A stretch of DNA of 64,000 nt. It comes from Pseudorhodoferax sp047601025. Its GTDB lineage: Bacteria; Pseudomonadota; Gammaproteobacteria; Burkholderiales; Burkholderiaceae_C. The notes under the pieces are model-generated. The model was not told where the DNA came from and did not search any database. It saw only the letters and a program-made list of their open reading frames with translations. This document shows positions 26,193 through 33,335 of this stretch, piece by piece; the stretch's first letter is position 1, and every line of letters starts with the position of its first letter. Made by a program: the position numbers and the translations under genes. The stretch covers positions 3,224,001 to 3,288,000 of the forward strand of contig NZ_JASGJZ010000001.1 in NCBI RefSeq assembly GCF_047601025.1. The letters run 5' to 3'.

Positions 26193-27449
26193 TCAGGCCT
26201 TGATGGCGAAGCCGTCGGCGTACCTGGCCGGATCCTTGCCGTCCCAGACCACGCCGTCGACCAGCTTGCTGCTGCGCAGGTTGCTGGAGGGCAGCGGTGT
26301 CTTCGAGGCTGCCGCGGCCTGCCTGTACAGGTCGATGCGGTTGACCTCGCGCGCCACGCCCAGGTAGTCAGGGTGCGCGTTCAGCAGGCCCCAGCGCTTG
26401 TGCTGCGTCAGGAACCACATCGCGTCGGACAGGTAGGGGTAGGTGGCCTGGCCCTCGTCGTAGAACTTCATGTGGTCGGGGTCGTCCCAGCTCTTGCCCA
26501 GGCCGTTGTCGTAGCGGCCCAGGATGCGGTCGACGATGGCGGCCTTGTCGGTGTTCACGTACGAGCGCGCGGCGATGGTCTCGGCCATCTTCTGCTTGTT
26601 GGACAGCGAGGCGTCGATCCAGCGGCCGGCTTCCAGGATCGCGGCCGCGACGGCGCGGCAGGTGTTCGGGTTGGCGGCGGCGAAGGCGGCGGTGGTGCCC
26701 AGCACCTTCTCGGGATGGTTCTTCCAGATCGCCTGCGTGGTGGTGGCGGTGATGCCGACGCCGTCCATGATGGCGCGCTGGCCCCAGGGTTCGCCGACGC
26801 AGAAGCCGTCCATGTTGCCCACGCGCATGTTGGCCACCATCTGCGGCGGCGGCACGGTGATGATCTTGGCGCCCTGCAGCGGGTGCACGCCGTGGGCTGC
26901 CAGCCAGTAGTACAGCCACATCGCGTGCGTGCCGGTCGGAAAGGTCTGCGCGAAGGTGTATTCGCGCTTCTCCGTGGCCATGAGTTTGGCCAGCGTCGCG
27001 CCGTCGGTGGCGCCTCGGTCGGCCAGCTTCTTCGACAGCGTGATGGCCTGGCCGTTGCGGTTCAGCGTCATCAGGCTGGCCATGGCGGTCTTGTTGCCGC
27101 CGATGCCCACGTGCAGGCCGAGCAACTGGCCGTACAGGATGTGGCTGAACTGGTTCTCGCCGTTGAGCAGCTTGTCGCGCACCGCGGGCCAGCTGGCCTC
27201 CTTGCTGGGGATGATCTTGACGCCGTACTTCTGGTCGATGCCCAGCACCGAAGCCATGACCACGCTGGCGCAGTCGGTCAGCGGGATGAAGCCGATCCTG
27301 ACCTCCTTGCGCTCGGGCGCGTCCGAGCCGGCGGCCCAGGCGCCGCGCGCGGCCAGGTCGCCGAGCAGCGCCGTCGCGCCGGCGGCGCCGGCCCGGCGGA
27401 GGAAGTCCCGGCGCGCCGGCGCGGGGCGAGGGGAGGCTGGAAGGGTCAT
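26193..27449 (-). CDS. nrtA: Nitrate ABC transporter substrate-binding protein
   Basis: A 418-residue periplasmic binding protein. The N-terminus has a twin-arginine-type signal (ARRDFLRRAGAAG, with cleavage near AWAAG). The mature part begins KEVRIGFIPLTDCASVVMASV and contains FAQTFPTGTHAMWLYYWLAAHG and VGNMDGFCVGEPWGQRAI, both characteristic of NrtA/CmpA nitrate-bicarbonate receptors. It binds nitrate and delivers it to NrtB. An AGGAG ribosome-binding site lies 8 nt before the ATG. The 146-nt leader ahead of it carries the NasR-type antiterminator described separately, so nrtA is the first gene of the regulated operon. Confidence 0.94.
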   Translation of the reverse strand: MTLPASPRPAPARRDFLRRAGAAGATALLGDLAARGAWAAGSDAPERKEVRIGFIPLTDCASVVMASVLGIDQKYGVKIIPSKEASWPAVRDKLLNGENQFSHILYGQLLGLHVGIGGNKTAMASLMTLNRNGQAITLSKKLADRGATDGATLAKLMATEKREYTFAQTFPTGTHAMWLYYWLAAHGVHPLQGAKIITVPPPQMVANMRVGNMDGFCVGEPWGQRAIMDGVGITATTTQAIWKNHPEKVLGTTAAFAAANPNTCRAVAAAILEAGRWIDASLSNKQKMAETIAARSYVNTDKAAIVDRILGRYDNGLGKSWDDPDHMKFYDEGQATYPYLSDAMWFLTQHKRWGLLNAHPDYLGVAREVNRIDLYRQAAAASKTPLPSSNLRSSKLVDGVVWDGKDPARYADGFAIKA

Positions 27450-27492
27450 GGGGCGAACTCCTGGGATCGACAAGCGGGGCGGAAAACGAAAC

Positions 27493-27540
27493 GGCGTCCA
27501 TCCCGCACCCGCGCACCTGCGCAGACGAGGGATGGACGCC
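27493..27540 (-). terminator. Attenuator terminator in the nrtA leader
   Basis: On the minus strand, GGCGTCCATCCC (from 27540) pairs perfectly over 12 bp with GGGATGGACGCC (to 27493) around a 24-nt loop and is followed by GTTTCGTTTTCC. It lies 43 bp upstream of nrtA. Its 5' arm uses the same bases as the 3' side of the P2 hairpin, so the two structures exclude each other. Confidence 0.85.
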
Positions 27541-27549
27541 GTTGTCCAT
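27532..27549 (-). promoter_or_regulatory. ANTAR RNA hairpin P2 (loop AACGGC)
   Basis: Minus-strand RNA folds ATGGAC-AACGGC-GTCCAT: a 6-bp stem and a hexanucleotide loop with A at position 1 and G at position 4, the pattern recognised by ANTAR proteins. The 3' arm overlaps the terminator's 5' arm, so protein binding here would prevent termination. Confidence 0.85.
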
Positions 27550-27571
27550 GGGGCTGGAAGCCGGGGAACAG

Positions 27572-27587
27572 GAGCCGCCGTTGGCTC
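27572..27587 (-). promoter_or_regulatory. ANTAR RNA hairpin P1 (loop AACGGC)
   Basis: Minus-strand RNA folds GAGCC-AACGGC-GGCTC, a 5-bp stem with exactly the same hexaloop as P2, placed 22 nt upstream of it. Two such hairpins in series are the known ANTAR target arrangement. It begins about 8 nt after the predicted transcription start. Confidence 0.82.
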
Positions 27588-27605
27588 TGCTCGCGGACAG
27601 CTCCA

Positions 27606-27622
27606 TGCAGGTCCCATGCCAG
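27606..27622 (-). promoter_or_regulatory. Sigma-54 (-24/-12) promoter of the nrt-nas operon
   Basis: The minus strand reads CTGGCATGGGACCTGCA: GG and GC dinucleotides separated by exactly 10 bp, within TGGCA and TGCA contexts close to the TGGCAC-N5-TTGCA consensus. The predicted start is near 27595, just ahead of hairpin P1. This fits nitrogen control of nitrate assimilation. Confidence 0.75.
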
Positions 27623-27712
27623 CCGTCGTGCCCGGATCGGCGGCGGATCGAGGGGGTGGCGCCCTGCACGCCGGCCCATGGGCGCTGCTGCGGGAGCGAT
27701 CGTGGTGCACGG

Positions 27713-27727
27713 GCACAAGAATTGTGC
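27713..27727. promoter_or_regulatory. NtrC-like enhancer site
   Basis: GCACAAGAATTGTGC is a perfect palindrome with the GCAC-N7-GTGC spacing of NtrC boxes, centred about 125 bp upstream of the predicted sigma-54 start. A much weaker half-match (GAGC-N7-GTGC) is at 27694-27708. Confidence 0.6.
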
Positions 27728-27739
27728 GATGCAGCAAGC

Positions 27740-27758
27740 TTCCGGCCGCTGGCCGGAA
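27740..27758 (-). terminator. Hairpin after nasR
   Basis: TTCCGGCC and GGCCGGAA form an 8-bp stem around a 3-nt loop, 9 bp past the nasR stop. No T-run follows, so it may be a weak terminator or an mRNA 3'-end stabiliser. Confidence 0.45.
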
Positions 27759-27766
27759 CGGTCCGG

Positions 27767-28978
27767 TCAGAGGTAGTCCGACAGCGCCAGCATCGACTGG
27801 GCGACGTCCAGCAGCTTGCGGTTCTGGTTCATCGCGGTCCGGCGCATCATCTTGTGGGCGTCGGCCTCGCTGAGCTTGCGCGAGGCCATCAGCAGGCCTT
27901 TGGCGCGCTCGATGATCTTGCGCTCGTTCAGCGATGCGCGCACCGTTTCCAGTTCGTCGGCCATCTGCTGCAGCCGGCGCGACTGTTCCTGCACCAGCGC
28001 CATGATCGAGCGCTCCAGCTGCGGGCCGTAGGGCGGGTTCGCCGACGGCGTGCCGGCGGCGCGGACCAGCGCGTCGCGGATCGCCTCGTGGTCGCGCAGT
28101 TCGGCCCTGGCCGTGTCGATCCGCGCGGCGCACAGGCGCAGCAGTTCGCCGGCCAGCAGTTCCTCGACTTCGCGCAGCGCATCGATGCGCTGGCTGCAGC
28201 ACTCGAACCAGACCAGGGCCAGCTCCGGGTCGAGTTGCCCGTCGGCGCGCAGCGCGCAGCCGATGCGGCGCAGCCGCTCCAGCTCGGCCTGCGTGCGGGC
28301 CCCGGCGGCGGCTTGCCAGGTGGCCTGCACGGCCGGCCCGGCGAAGTCGAGCGCGATGCGGAAGCAGCGCTCCTGCGACTCGATCAGGTCGAGCCACTGC
28401 TGCTGCCGGCCCGCGTCCATGTGCCCCTGGGCGAAGCAGGCACCGCCGAAGGCGCGCTCCTGGCCGGCGAACTCCTTGCCCTGCATCAGGTTGAACAAGG
28501 CCACCAGCGCGCGCGAGACGTCCGGGTCGGTGGCGCTGTCGGCCGCTTCGAACACGACCTGCAGCAGGCCGGCGATCAGCCGGACGAAGGCAGCGTTGGC
28601 CGCCGGTACGTCGATGGCCTGGGCAGCGGCGTCGCGCCGCAGCGCGGGCAGCGCGTCCAGCCCATGCAGCACGCCGGCGATGCGGCTGAACAGGCGCGCG
28701 CCGTTGCGCACCGGATGGACCGCCGAGGTGTCCATCGCGTCGAAATGCGCGCGCAGCGCCTGCGCCGCCGCATCGCACTGCAGGCATTGGCTGGCGCGCT
28801 GCTCGGCGAAGCGGGTGCCGTGCGAGCCCAGGAACATGTTGGTCAGGCCGCGCTCGCGCTGCAGCGCGTGCACCAGGCGCGCGATCAGCCGGACCAGCTC
28901 GCCACCCAGCGCGAGCTGCTCGAGTTCGCCGATCTCGCATTCGCGTGCGGCAATGAGGAAATGGAGATCGGATTTCAT
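27767..28978 (-). CDS. nasR: Nitrate-responsive antiterminator NasR (NIT + ANTAR)
   Basis: A 403-residue regulator. Most of the protein (about residues 20-300) is the helical NIT nitrate/nitrite-sensing domain, seen from LVRLIARLVHALQRERGLTNMFLGSHG and the matching second-half helices (CFRIALDFAGPAVQATWQ). The C-terminal 60-70 residues are an ANTAR RNA-binding domain: LNERKIIERAKGLLMASRKLSEADAHKMMRRTAMNQNRKLLDVAQSML. In Klebsiella NasR, nitrate binding lets ANTAR stabilise a leader hairpin and relieve termination. The leader just downstream has exactly the matching elements. It is soluble, unlike NIT-domain kinases. Confidence 0.93.
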   Translation of the reverse strand: MKSDLHFLIAARECEIGELEQLALGGELVRLIARLVHALQRERGLTNMFLGSHGTRFAEQRASQCLQCDAAAQALRAHFDAMDTSAVHPVRNGARLFSRIAGVLHGLDALPALRRDAAAQAIDVPAANAAFVRLIAGLLQVVFEAADSATDPDVSRALVALFNLMQGKEFAGQERAFGGACFAQGHMDAGRQQQWLDLIESQERCFRIALDFAGPAVQATWQAAAGARTQAELERLRRIGCALRADGQLDPELALVWFECCSQRIDALREVEELLAGELLRLCAARIDTARAELRDHEAIRDALVRAAGTPSANPPYGPQLERSIMALVQEQSRRLQQMADELETVRASLNERKIIERAKGLLMASRKLSEADAHKMMRRTAMNQNRKLLDVAQSMLALSDYL

Positions 28979-29046
28979 CGTCGGGGCACAGGGCATCCAG
29001 CAACAAGCGTGCCGCGTGGCGCCGCGCACTGCATACACTGGCACCC

Positions 29047-30078
29047 ATGCTCGTTCTGGGATTCGAATCTTCCTGCGATGAAACCGGCGTGGCCCTGGTG
29101 GAGTGGGCCGGCGGCGCGCTGCCGCGCCTGCTCGCGCATGCGCTGCACAGCCAGGTCCGCATGCATGCGGACTACGGGGGCGTGGTGCCGGAGCTGGCCA
29201 GCCGCGACCATATCCGCCGCGTGCTGCCGTTGACTGAGGCGGTGCTGGCCCAGGCCGGGCGCACGCTGGGCGCGGTCGACGTGGTCGCCTACACGCGCGG
29301 TCCCGGCCTCGCCGGTGCGCTGCTGGTCGGCGCCGGCGTGGCCTGCGCGCTGGCCGCCGCGCTGGAGCGGCCGGTGCTGGGGGTGCATCACCTGGAAGGG
29401 CATCTGCTGTCGCCCTTCATGGGGGCCGACCCGCCCGCATTCCCGTTCGTGGTGCTGCTGGTGTCGGGCGGCCATACCCAGCTGATGCGGGTGGACGGCG
29501 TGGGCCGCTACGCCATGCTGGGCGAGACCATCGACGACGCGGCCGGCGAGGCCTTCGACAAGTCGGCCAAGCTGCTGGGCCTGGGCTATCCCGGCGGGCC
29601 GGCGCTGGCGCGGCTGGCCGAGCAGGGCGATGCCAAGGCCTTCACGCTGCCGCGGCCGCTGCTGCACAGCGGCGATCTCGACTTCTCGTTCGCCGGCCTG
29701 AAGACCGCTGTGCTGACGCAGGCGAAAAAACTCGGCGAACAGCTACCGGCACGCGCCGCGGACCTGGCGGCCGCGACCCAGGCGGCCATCGTGGAGGTGC
29801 TGGTGCGCAAGTCGCTCGCGGCGCTCGAACAGAGCGGCCTACGGCGGCTGGTGGTGGCCGGCGGCGTGGGTGCCAACCGGGCGCTGCGTGCGCAGCTCGA
29901 CGCTGCCTGCGCGCGAAGAGGGGTGCGGGTGCACTACCCGGAGCTGGAACTGTGCACGGACAACGGCGCCATGATCGCGATGGCGGCGGCCATGCGCATC
30001 CAGGCCGGCGTGCAGCAGGCCGAACGGCGCTATGCGTTCGACGTGCGGCCGCGCTGGCCGCTCGACGCCTCGCCGTGA
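29047..30078 (+). CDS. tsaD: tRNA N6-adenosine threonylcarbamoyltransferase TsaD
   Basis: A 343-residue protein of the Kae1/TsaD family that transfers threonylcarbamoyl to A37 of ANN-decoding tRNAs. LGFESSCDETGVALV opens the ASKHA ATP-binding fold. The metal motif HxxxH is H115-H119 in HHLEGHLLSPF. LVSGGHTQLM, GETIDDAAGEAFDKSAKLLGLGYPGGP and VAGGVGANRALR are the other conserved blocks. It is essential in most bacteria. It is divergent from nasR with 68 bp between the start codons. Full length. Confidence 0.97.
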   Translation: MLVLGFESSCDETGVALVEWAGGALPRLLAHALHSQVRMHADYGGVVPELASRDHIRRVLPLTEAVLAQAGRTLGAVDVVAYTRGPGLAGALLVGAGVACALAAALERPVLGVHHLEGHLLSPFMGADPPAFPFVVLLVSGGHTQLMRVDGVGRYAMLGETIDDAAGEAFDKSAKLLGLGYPGGPALARLAEQGDAKAFTLPRPLLHSGDLDFSFAGLKTAVLTQAKKLGEQLPARAADLAAATQAAIVEVLVRKSLAALEQSGLRRLVVAGGVGANRALRAQLDAACARRGVRVHYPELELCTDNGAMIAMAAAMRIQAGVQQAERRYAFDVRPRWPLDASP

Positions 30079-30105
30079 GGGCGCCGAGCGGGTGCGGCGC
30101 GCGAG

Positions 30106-30492
30106 TTACTGGATCGCCAGCGGCGTGACGTTGCTGACCGGCTGCTTCTTGGCCAGCTTGAGCGTCAGCACGCCGTTCTCCAGCGTGGCGCTGCTCGCGG
30201 CGGCGTCGATCTCCTGCGGCAACTCGTAGGCGGCCTTGACCTTGCGCGCGGACGCGTCGGTGCTCTCGATGCGCACCACGGCGCCTTCGATGCCGATGGT
30301 CAGCTGGTCCTTGGCGACGCCGGGGACGTCGATGGACAGCGTCCAGGCGCTGTCGTCCTGGCTGAAGCTGTGGCCCTTGGTGCCGCTGGCGCGCACGTAG
30401 GCGAGGTCGTTGACGAAGCGCTCGAAGCTGCGGTCGATCGAACGCAGGGCAGGGCCGTAGTTGGCCTGGCGCAGGACGGGGGCAAAGAACAT
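30106..30492 (-). CDS. Small heat-shock protein (Hsp20/alpha-crystallin)
   Basis: A 128-residue holdase-type chaperone. The alpha-crystallin domain spans about residues 35-120: WTLSIDVPGVAKDQLTIGIEGAVVRIES, and the diagnostic ATLENGVLTLKLAKK (A-x-x-x-NGVL) near the end. The start at 30492 (MFFAPVLRQ) is preferred over an upstream in-frame ATG that lacks similarity. Such proteins bind unfolding proteins without ATP. It is convergent with tsaD (28-bp gap) and divergent from the receptor gene at 30592. No heat-regulated RNA structure is obvious in the short upstream region. Confidence 0.92.
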   Translation of the reverse strand: MFFAPVLRQANYGPALRSIDRSFERFVNDLAYVRASGTKGHSFSQDDSAWTLSIDVPGVAKDQLTIGIEGAVVRIESTDASARKVKAAYELPQEIDAAASSATLENGVLTLKLAKKQPVSNVTPLAIQ

Positions 30493-30591
30493 GGCGGACT
30501 TCCTTCTGTCGATACACTGCGCGGCTCTCACCATGAGCGCCGCATGCCTCCAATCTGCGTGCAGCGCTTTGATTTTCAAGAGGTTTTTTTG

Positions 30592-31860
30592 ATGGAGCCG
30601 GTGCGTAGAAGGGTCTTGAAAACGGCCGCCGCGGCGCTATCTGCTGGCGCCTTCGGGCGGGCCCTGGCGCAGGCGGCGCCGATCCGCGTGGCGATGATCG
30701 AGACCTTGAGCGGCCCGTTCGCCAACACCGGCGAGGCAGTGTTCCGCAACCTGGTCTGGGCCGCCGAGCGTGTCAATGCGCGCGGCGGCGTGCGCCTGCC
30801 GGGGGGCGCGCGGCCGCTGGAGATCGTGCGCTACGACAGCAAGGGGCAGACCGAGGAGGCCTTGAGCGCGCTGCGCTCGGCCATCGACGATGGCGTGCGC
30901 TTCGTGACCCAGGGCAACAGTTCCGCGATCGCGGCGGCGCTGCTGGATGCGCTGAACAAGCACAACGAGCGCGTGCCCGAGCGTCGCGCGCTGTACCTGA
31001 ACTACTCGGCCGTCGATCCCATCCTGACCAACGAGCTGTGCAGCTTCTGGCACTTCCGCTTCGATGCGCATGCGGACATGCGCATGGCCGCGTTGATGCA
31101 GGTGCTGCGCGAGGATGCGGGCGTGCGCAGCGTCTACCTGCTGGGCCAGGATTACAGCTTCGGCCGGGCCGTGCTGCGCGAGGCGCGCCGCCAGCTGCAG
31201 GCGCAGCGGCCCGACGTGTCGATCGCCGGCGACGAACTGCATCCCATGGGGCGGATCAAGGATTTCCTGCCTTATGCGGCCAAGATCAAGGCCAGCGGCG
31301 CCAGTGCGGTCATCACCGGCAACTGGGGCAACGATCTCACGCTACTGGTCAAGGCGGCGCGCGAAGCGGGTTTCGACGGCAAGTTCTACACGTTCTACGG
31401 CAATGCGCTGGGTGCGCCGGCGGCGATCGGTGACGCTGGCATCGGCAAGGTGGTCGCGGTGGCCGACTGGCTGCCCAACCTGCCCGGGACGCAGAGCGAG
31501 ACGTTCTACCAGGCCTTCCGTACGCGCTATCCCAAGCCGGCCGACGACTACGTGCACATGCGCATGCAGTTGATGGTCGAGGCGCTGGCGCAGGCCGTCG
31601 AGACGGCCGCCCGCGTGGAAGCCGTGCCGGTGGCGCAGGCGCTGGAGCGGGCGGACGTCACGCTGTACGGGCAGCAGGGCCGCATGCGCGCGAGCGACCA
31701 CCAGTTCCAGCAGCCGCTGGTCGTCGGCGTCATGGACCGGCAGGGTGCGCCCGGTGTGCGCTTCGATGTGGAGGGCTCGGGCTACGGCTTCCGGGTGATC
31801 CGGCAGGTCACGGCCGCGCAGGCGGAGATGCCCAGCAGCTGCCGGATGGCGCGCCCCTAG
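30592..31860 (+). CDS. Branched-chain amino acid-type ABC transporter substrate-binding protein
   Basis: A 422-residue periplasmic receptor of the LivJ/Leu-Ile-Val-binding (type 1 fold) family. A signal with a twin-arginine-like start (RRRVLKTAAAALSAG) is cleaved near ALAQA. The mature protein begins PIRVAMIETLSGPFANTGEAVFRNLVWAAERVNARGG, the usual opening, and contains VRSVYLLGQDYSFGRAVL in the second lobe. No permease or ATPase genes are adjacent, so it is an orphan receptor here. The ligand is not predictable; such receptors take amino acids, amides or aromatic acids. Convergent with the small gene at 31861, with no gap. Confidence 0.88.
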   Translation: MEPVRRRVLKTAAAALSAGAFGRALAQAAPIRVAMIETLSGPFANTGEAVFRNLVWAAERVNARGGVRLPGGARPLEIVRYDSKGQTEEALSALRSAIDDGVRFVTQGNSSAIAAALLDALNKHNERVPERRALYLNYSAVDPILTNELCSFWHFRFDAHADMRMAALMQVLREDAGVRSVYLLGQDYSFGRAVLREARRQLQAQRPDVSIAGDELHPMGRIKDFLPYAAKIKASGASAVITGNWGNDLTLLVKAAREAGFDGKFYTFYGNALGAPAAIGDAGIGKVVAVADWLPNLPGTQSETFYQAFRTRYPKPADDYVHMRMQLMVEALAQAVETAARVEAVPVAQALERADVTLYGQQGRMRASDHQFQQPLVVGVMDRQGAPGVRFDVEGSGYGFRVIRQVTAAQAEMPSSCRMARP

Positions 31861-32088
31861 CTAGTAGCTTGCGTAGCCGGCGCAGGCGCCGGCGTTCGGC
31901 CGGCCCTTGCATTCGCGCAGCAGGCGGCGCTCGCGTTCCCGGGGGCTCTCTTGCGAGCTGCTGGGAATGAACTTCGGTGCCGCCGCGGCCTTCTTCTTGG
32001 TCGTCGTGTCGGCCGCGGCGAGGGCGGGGGTGGCAGTTGCCAGCGCGGCCAGGGCCAGGAAAGTTGCGGCGAGGGCGGATCGGTACAT
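31861..32088 (-). CDS. Small secreted protein of unknown function
   Basis: A 75-residue product: a 25-residue signal peptide (MYRSALAATFLALAALATATPALAA), then a Lys/Ala linker, then a short basic tail (RERERRLLRECKGRPNAGACAGYASY) with two Cys that could form a disulphide. An AGGAG ribosome-binding site precedes the ATG at 32088, which fixes the start. The tail faintly recalls PsiF-type periplasmic repeats, but the match is too weak to name it. Its stop codon abuts that of the convergent receptor gene. Confidence 0.65.
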   Translation of the reverse strand: MYRSALAATFLALAALATATPALAAADTTTKKKAAAAPKFIPSSSQESPRERERRLLRECKGRPNAGACAGYASY

Positions 32089-32224
32089 GTGGGACTCCTG
32101 TGAATCTTGCCGGGGCCAACGGGCGCGGTGAGCGGAACGTTGACGGCGACGCTTCGTGGTTCGCCAAGCTTTCCGTGTTTCTTGCATATGCACCGTGCGC
32201 GCCTCGCTCCATCCGCATGATCGA

Positions 32225-32240
32225 TGTGAATTGATTCACA
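32225..32240. promoter_or_regulatory. Palindrome TGTGAA-N4-TTCACA
   Basis: A perfect 6-bp inverted repeat with a 4-bp spacer (TGTGAATTGATTCACA) in the AT-rich gap. The symmetry and size suit a dimeric regulator. Which protein uses it is unknown. Confidence 0.5.
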
Positions 32241-32380
32241 GAATTCGCGCACCAAGACTCATTGCATACAATTGACAATGATGATTGATCGATGTTTTCA
32301 GTGTGTTGGATGTATCCATTTATATATGTGATTTTTTTGTGTACTGATTTTGGGCTCCCCTCTTAAGATTTGCTTGCTCT

Positions 32381-32404
32381 GTTAGCGAATCGATCTTCGC
32401 TAAC
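32381..32404. promoter_or_regulatory. 9-bp inverted repeat upstream of the LysR gene
   Basis: GTTAGCGAA and TTCGCTAAC are perfect 9-bp arms separated by TCGATC, ending 31 bp before the LysR start codon. The position fits an autoregulatory operator, or a stem in the 5' leader. Confidence 0.55.
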
Positions 32405-32435
32405 TGACGAGCGATTTGTTTCCAACAGGTGGGCG

Positions 32436-33335
32436 ATGGACCGAATTTCCGCAATGCGAGTGTTCAGTGAGGTGGTGACGCGCGGCAGTTTCACTGCAGC
32501 GGCCAACACGCTGGGCATGTCCCGGGCGATGGTGACCCGGCATATCGGCGAACTCGAACGCTGGTTGGGTGCACGTTTGTTGCAACGCTCGACGCGCCGG
32601 CTGTCGCTGACCGAGGCTGGCGAAGCCTGTGTCGTGCGCAGCCGCCAGTTGCTCGAACTCGTGAACGATGTGGAACAGGTGGTCGGGCAGCGCGATACCG
32701 AGCCGCATGGCCAGATCCGCGTGCTGTGCAATCCCGCTTTCGGCCAGACCTATCTCTCGTCCATCCTCGTCGATTACCTGGCCAAGTACCCGCGCACCCG
32801 GGTCGATCTGGTGCTGAGCGATCTGAACCTGAACCTGGTCGAGGAGCGCATCGATGTGGCGATCCGGATGACCAACGAACTGGATCCCGCGCTGATCGCC
32901 AGGAAGCTGAGCAGTTGCCGGTCCATTCTGTGCTGCGCACCGTCCTATCTGGAGCGCAACGGCGCACCCAAGACGCCCGAGGATCTTGCCCAGCGCAACT
33001 GCCTGTCCTATTCCCGTGTCGAGAAGAGCCAATGGAGCTTTTCGCGCCAGGGCGAGGAACGGCTGGTCCAGGTGGCCGGGAATTTCAGCGCCAACGACAC
33101 CATGAGTCTGGTCGAGGCCGTGCGCGCCGGCGGGGGGCTGGCCGTGCTGCCCAACTATGTGGTGGCGCCGTTGATCCGCCGCGGGGAACTCGTCGGTGTC
33201 CTGCCGGAATGGCAGGCCGACGCACTCGGTGTCTACGCGTTCTATATTTCGCGCCGCCACCAGCCGGCCAGCCTCAGGACCTTGCTGGATTTCCTGGCGG
33301 CGCGGCTCGGCCCGACGCCGCTATGGAGCCAGTGA
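32436..33335 (+). CDS. LysR-family transcriptional regulator
   Basis: A 299-residue regulator of the large AaeR/DmlR-like branch. The N-terminal winged HTH is RISAMRVFSEVVTRGSFTAAANTLGMSRAMVTRHIGELERWLGARLLQRSTRRLSLT (residues 2-58). A two-lobe effector domain follows (about 90-290). The ATG at 32436 is the conserved start. The flanking genes run convergently or away, so its target is not obvious; the AT-rich upstream region with palindromes suggests autoregulation. The 3' end overlaps the convergent mtfA end by 15 bp. Confidence 0.92.
   Translation: MDRISAMRVFSEVVTRGSFTAAANTLGMSRAMVTRHIGELERWLGARLLQRSTRRLSLTEAGEACVVRSRQLLELVNDVEQVVGQRDTEPHGQIRVLCNPAFGQTYLSSILVDYLAKYPRTRVDLVLSDLNLNLVEERIDVAIRMTNELDPALIARKLSSCRSILCCAPSYLERNGAPKTPEDLAQRNCLSYSRVEKSQWSFSRQGEERLVQVAGNFSANDTMSLVEAVRAGGGLAVLPNYVVAPLIRRGELVGVLPEWQADALGVYAFYISRRHQPASLRTLLDFLAARLGPTPLWSQ

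Larger units (their letters stand above)
32089..32435. other. 347-bp AT-rich intergenic region between divergent genes
   Basis: This gap separates the small secreted gene (minus) from a LysR gene (plus). The part from about 32220 to 32400 is far richer in A+T than anything else in the window (17 G/C of 60 at 32281-32340). It holds two perfect palindromes (annotated separately), a TTGACA hexamer at 32272-32277 without a good -10, and runs of T around 32330. No coding signal or RNA structure beyond these is visible. It is a likely regulatory region or a scar of acquired DNA. Confidence 0.6.

Noticed and set aside
27694..27708. A second NtrC site (GAGC-N7-GTGC)
   Set aside because: One half-site deviates and the spacing from the first site is about two rather than three helical turns; not listed as a feature.
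29031..29047. A possible leaderless promoter (TACACT at 29034) for tsaD
   Set aside because: The -10 is plausible and would start transcription at the ATG, but no -35 is present at a suitable distance.
31861..32088. PsiF family assignment for the small secreted protein
   Set aside because: Only a vague Cys and charge pattern matches; the conserved PsiF repeat is not there.
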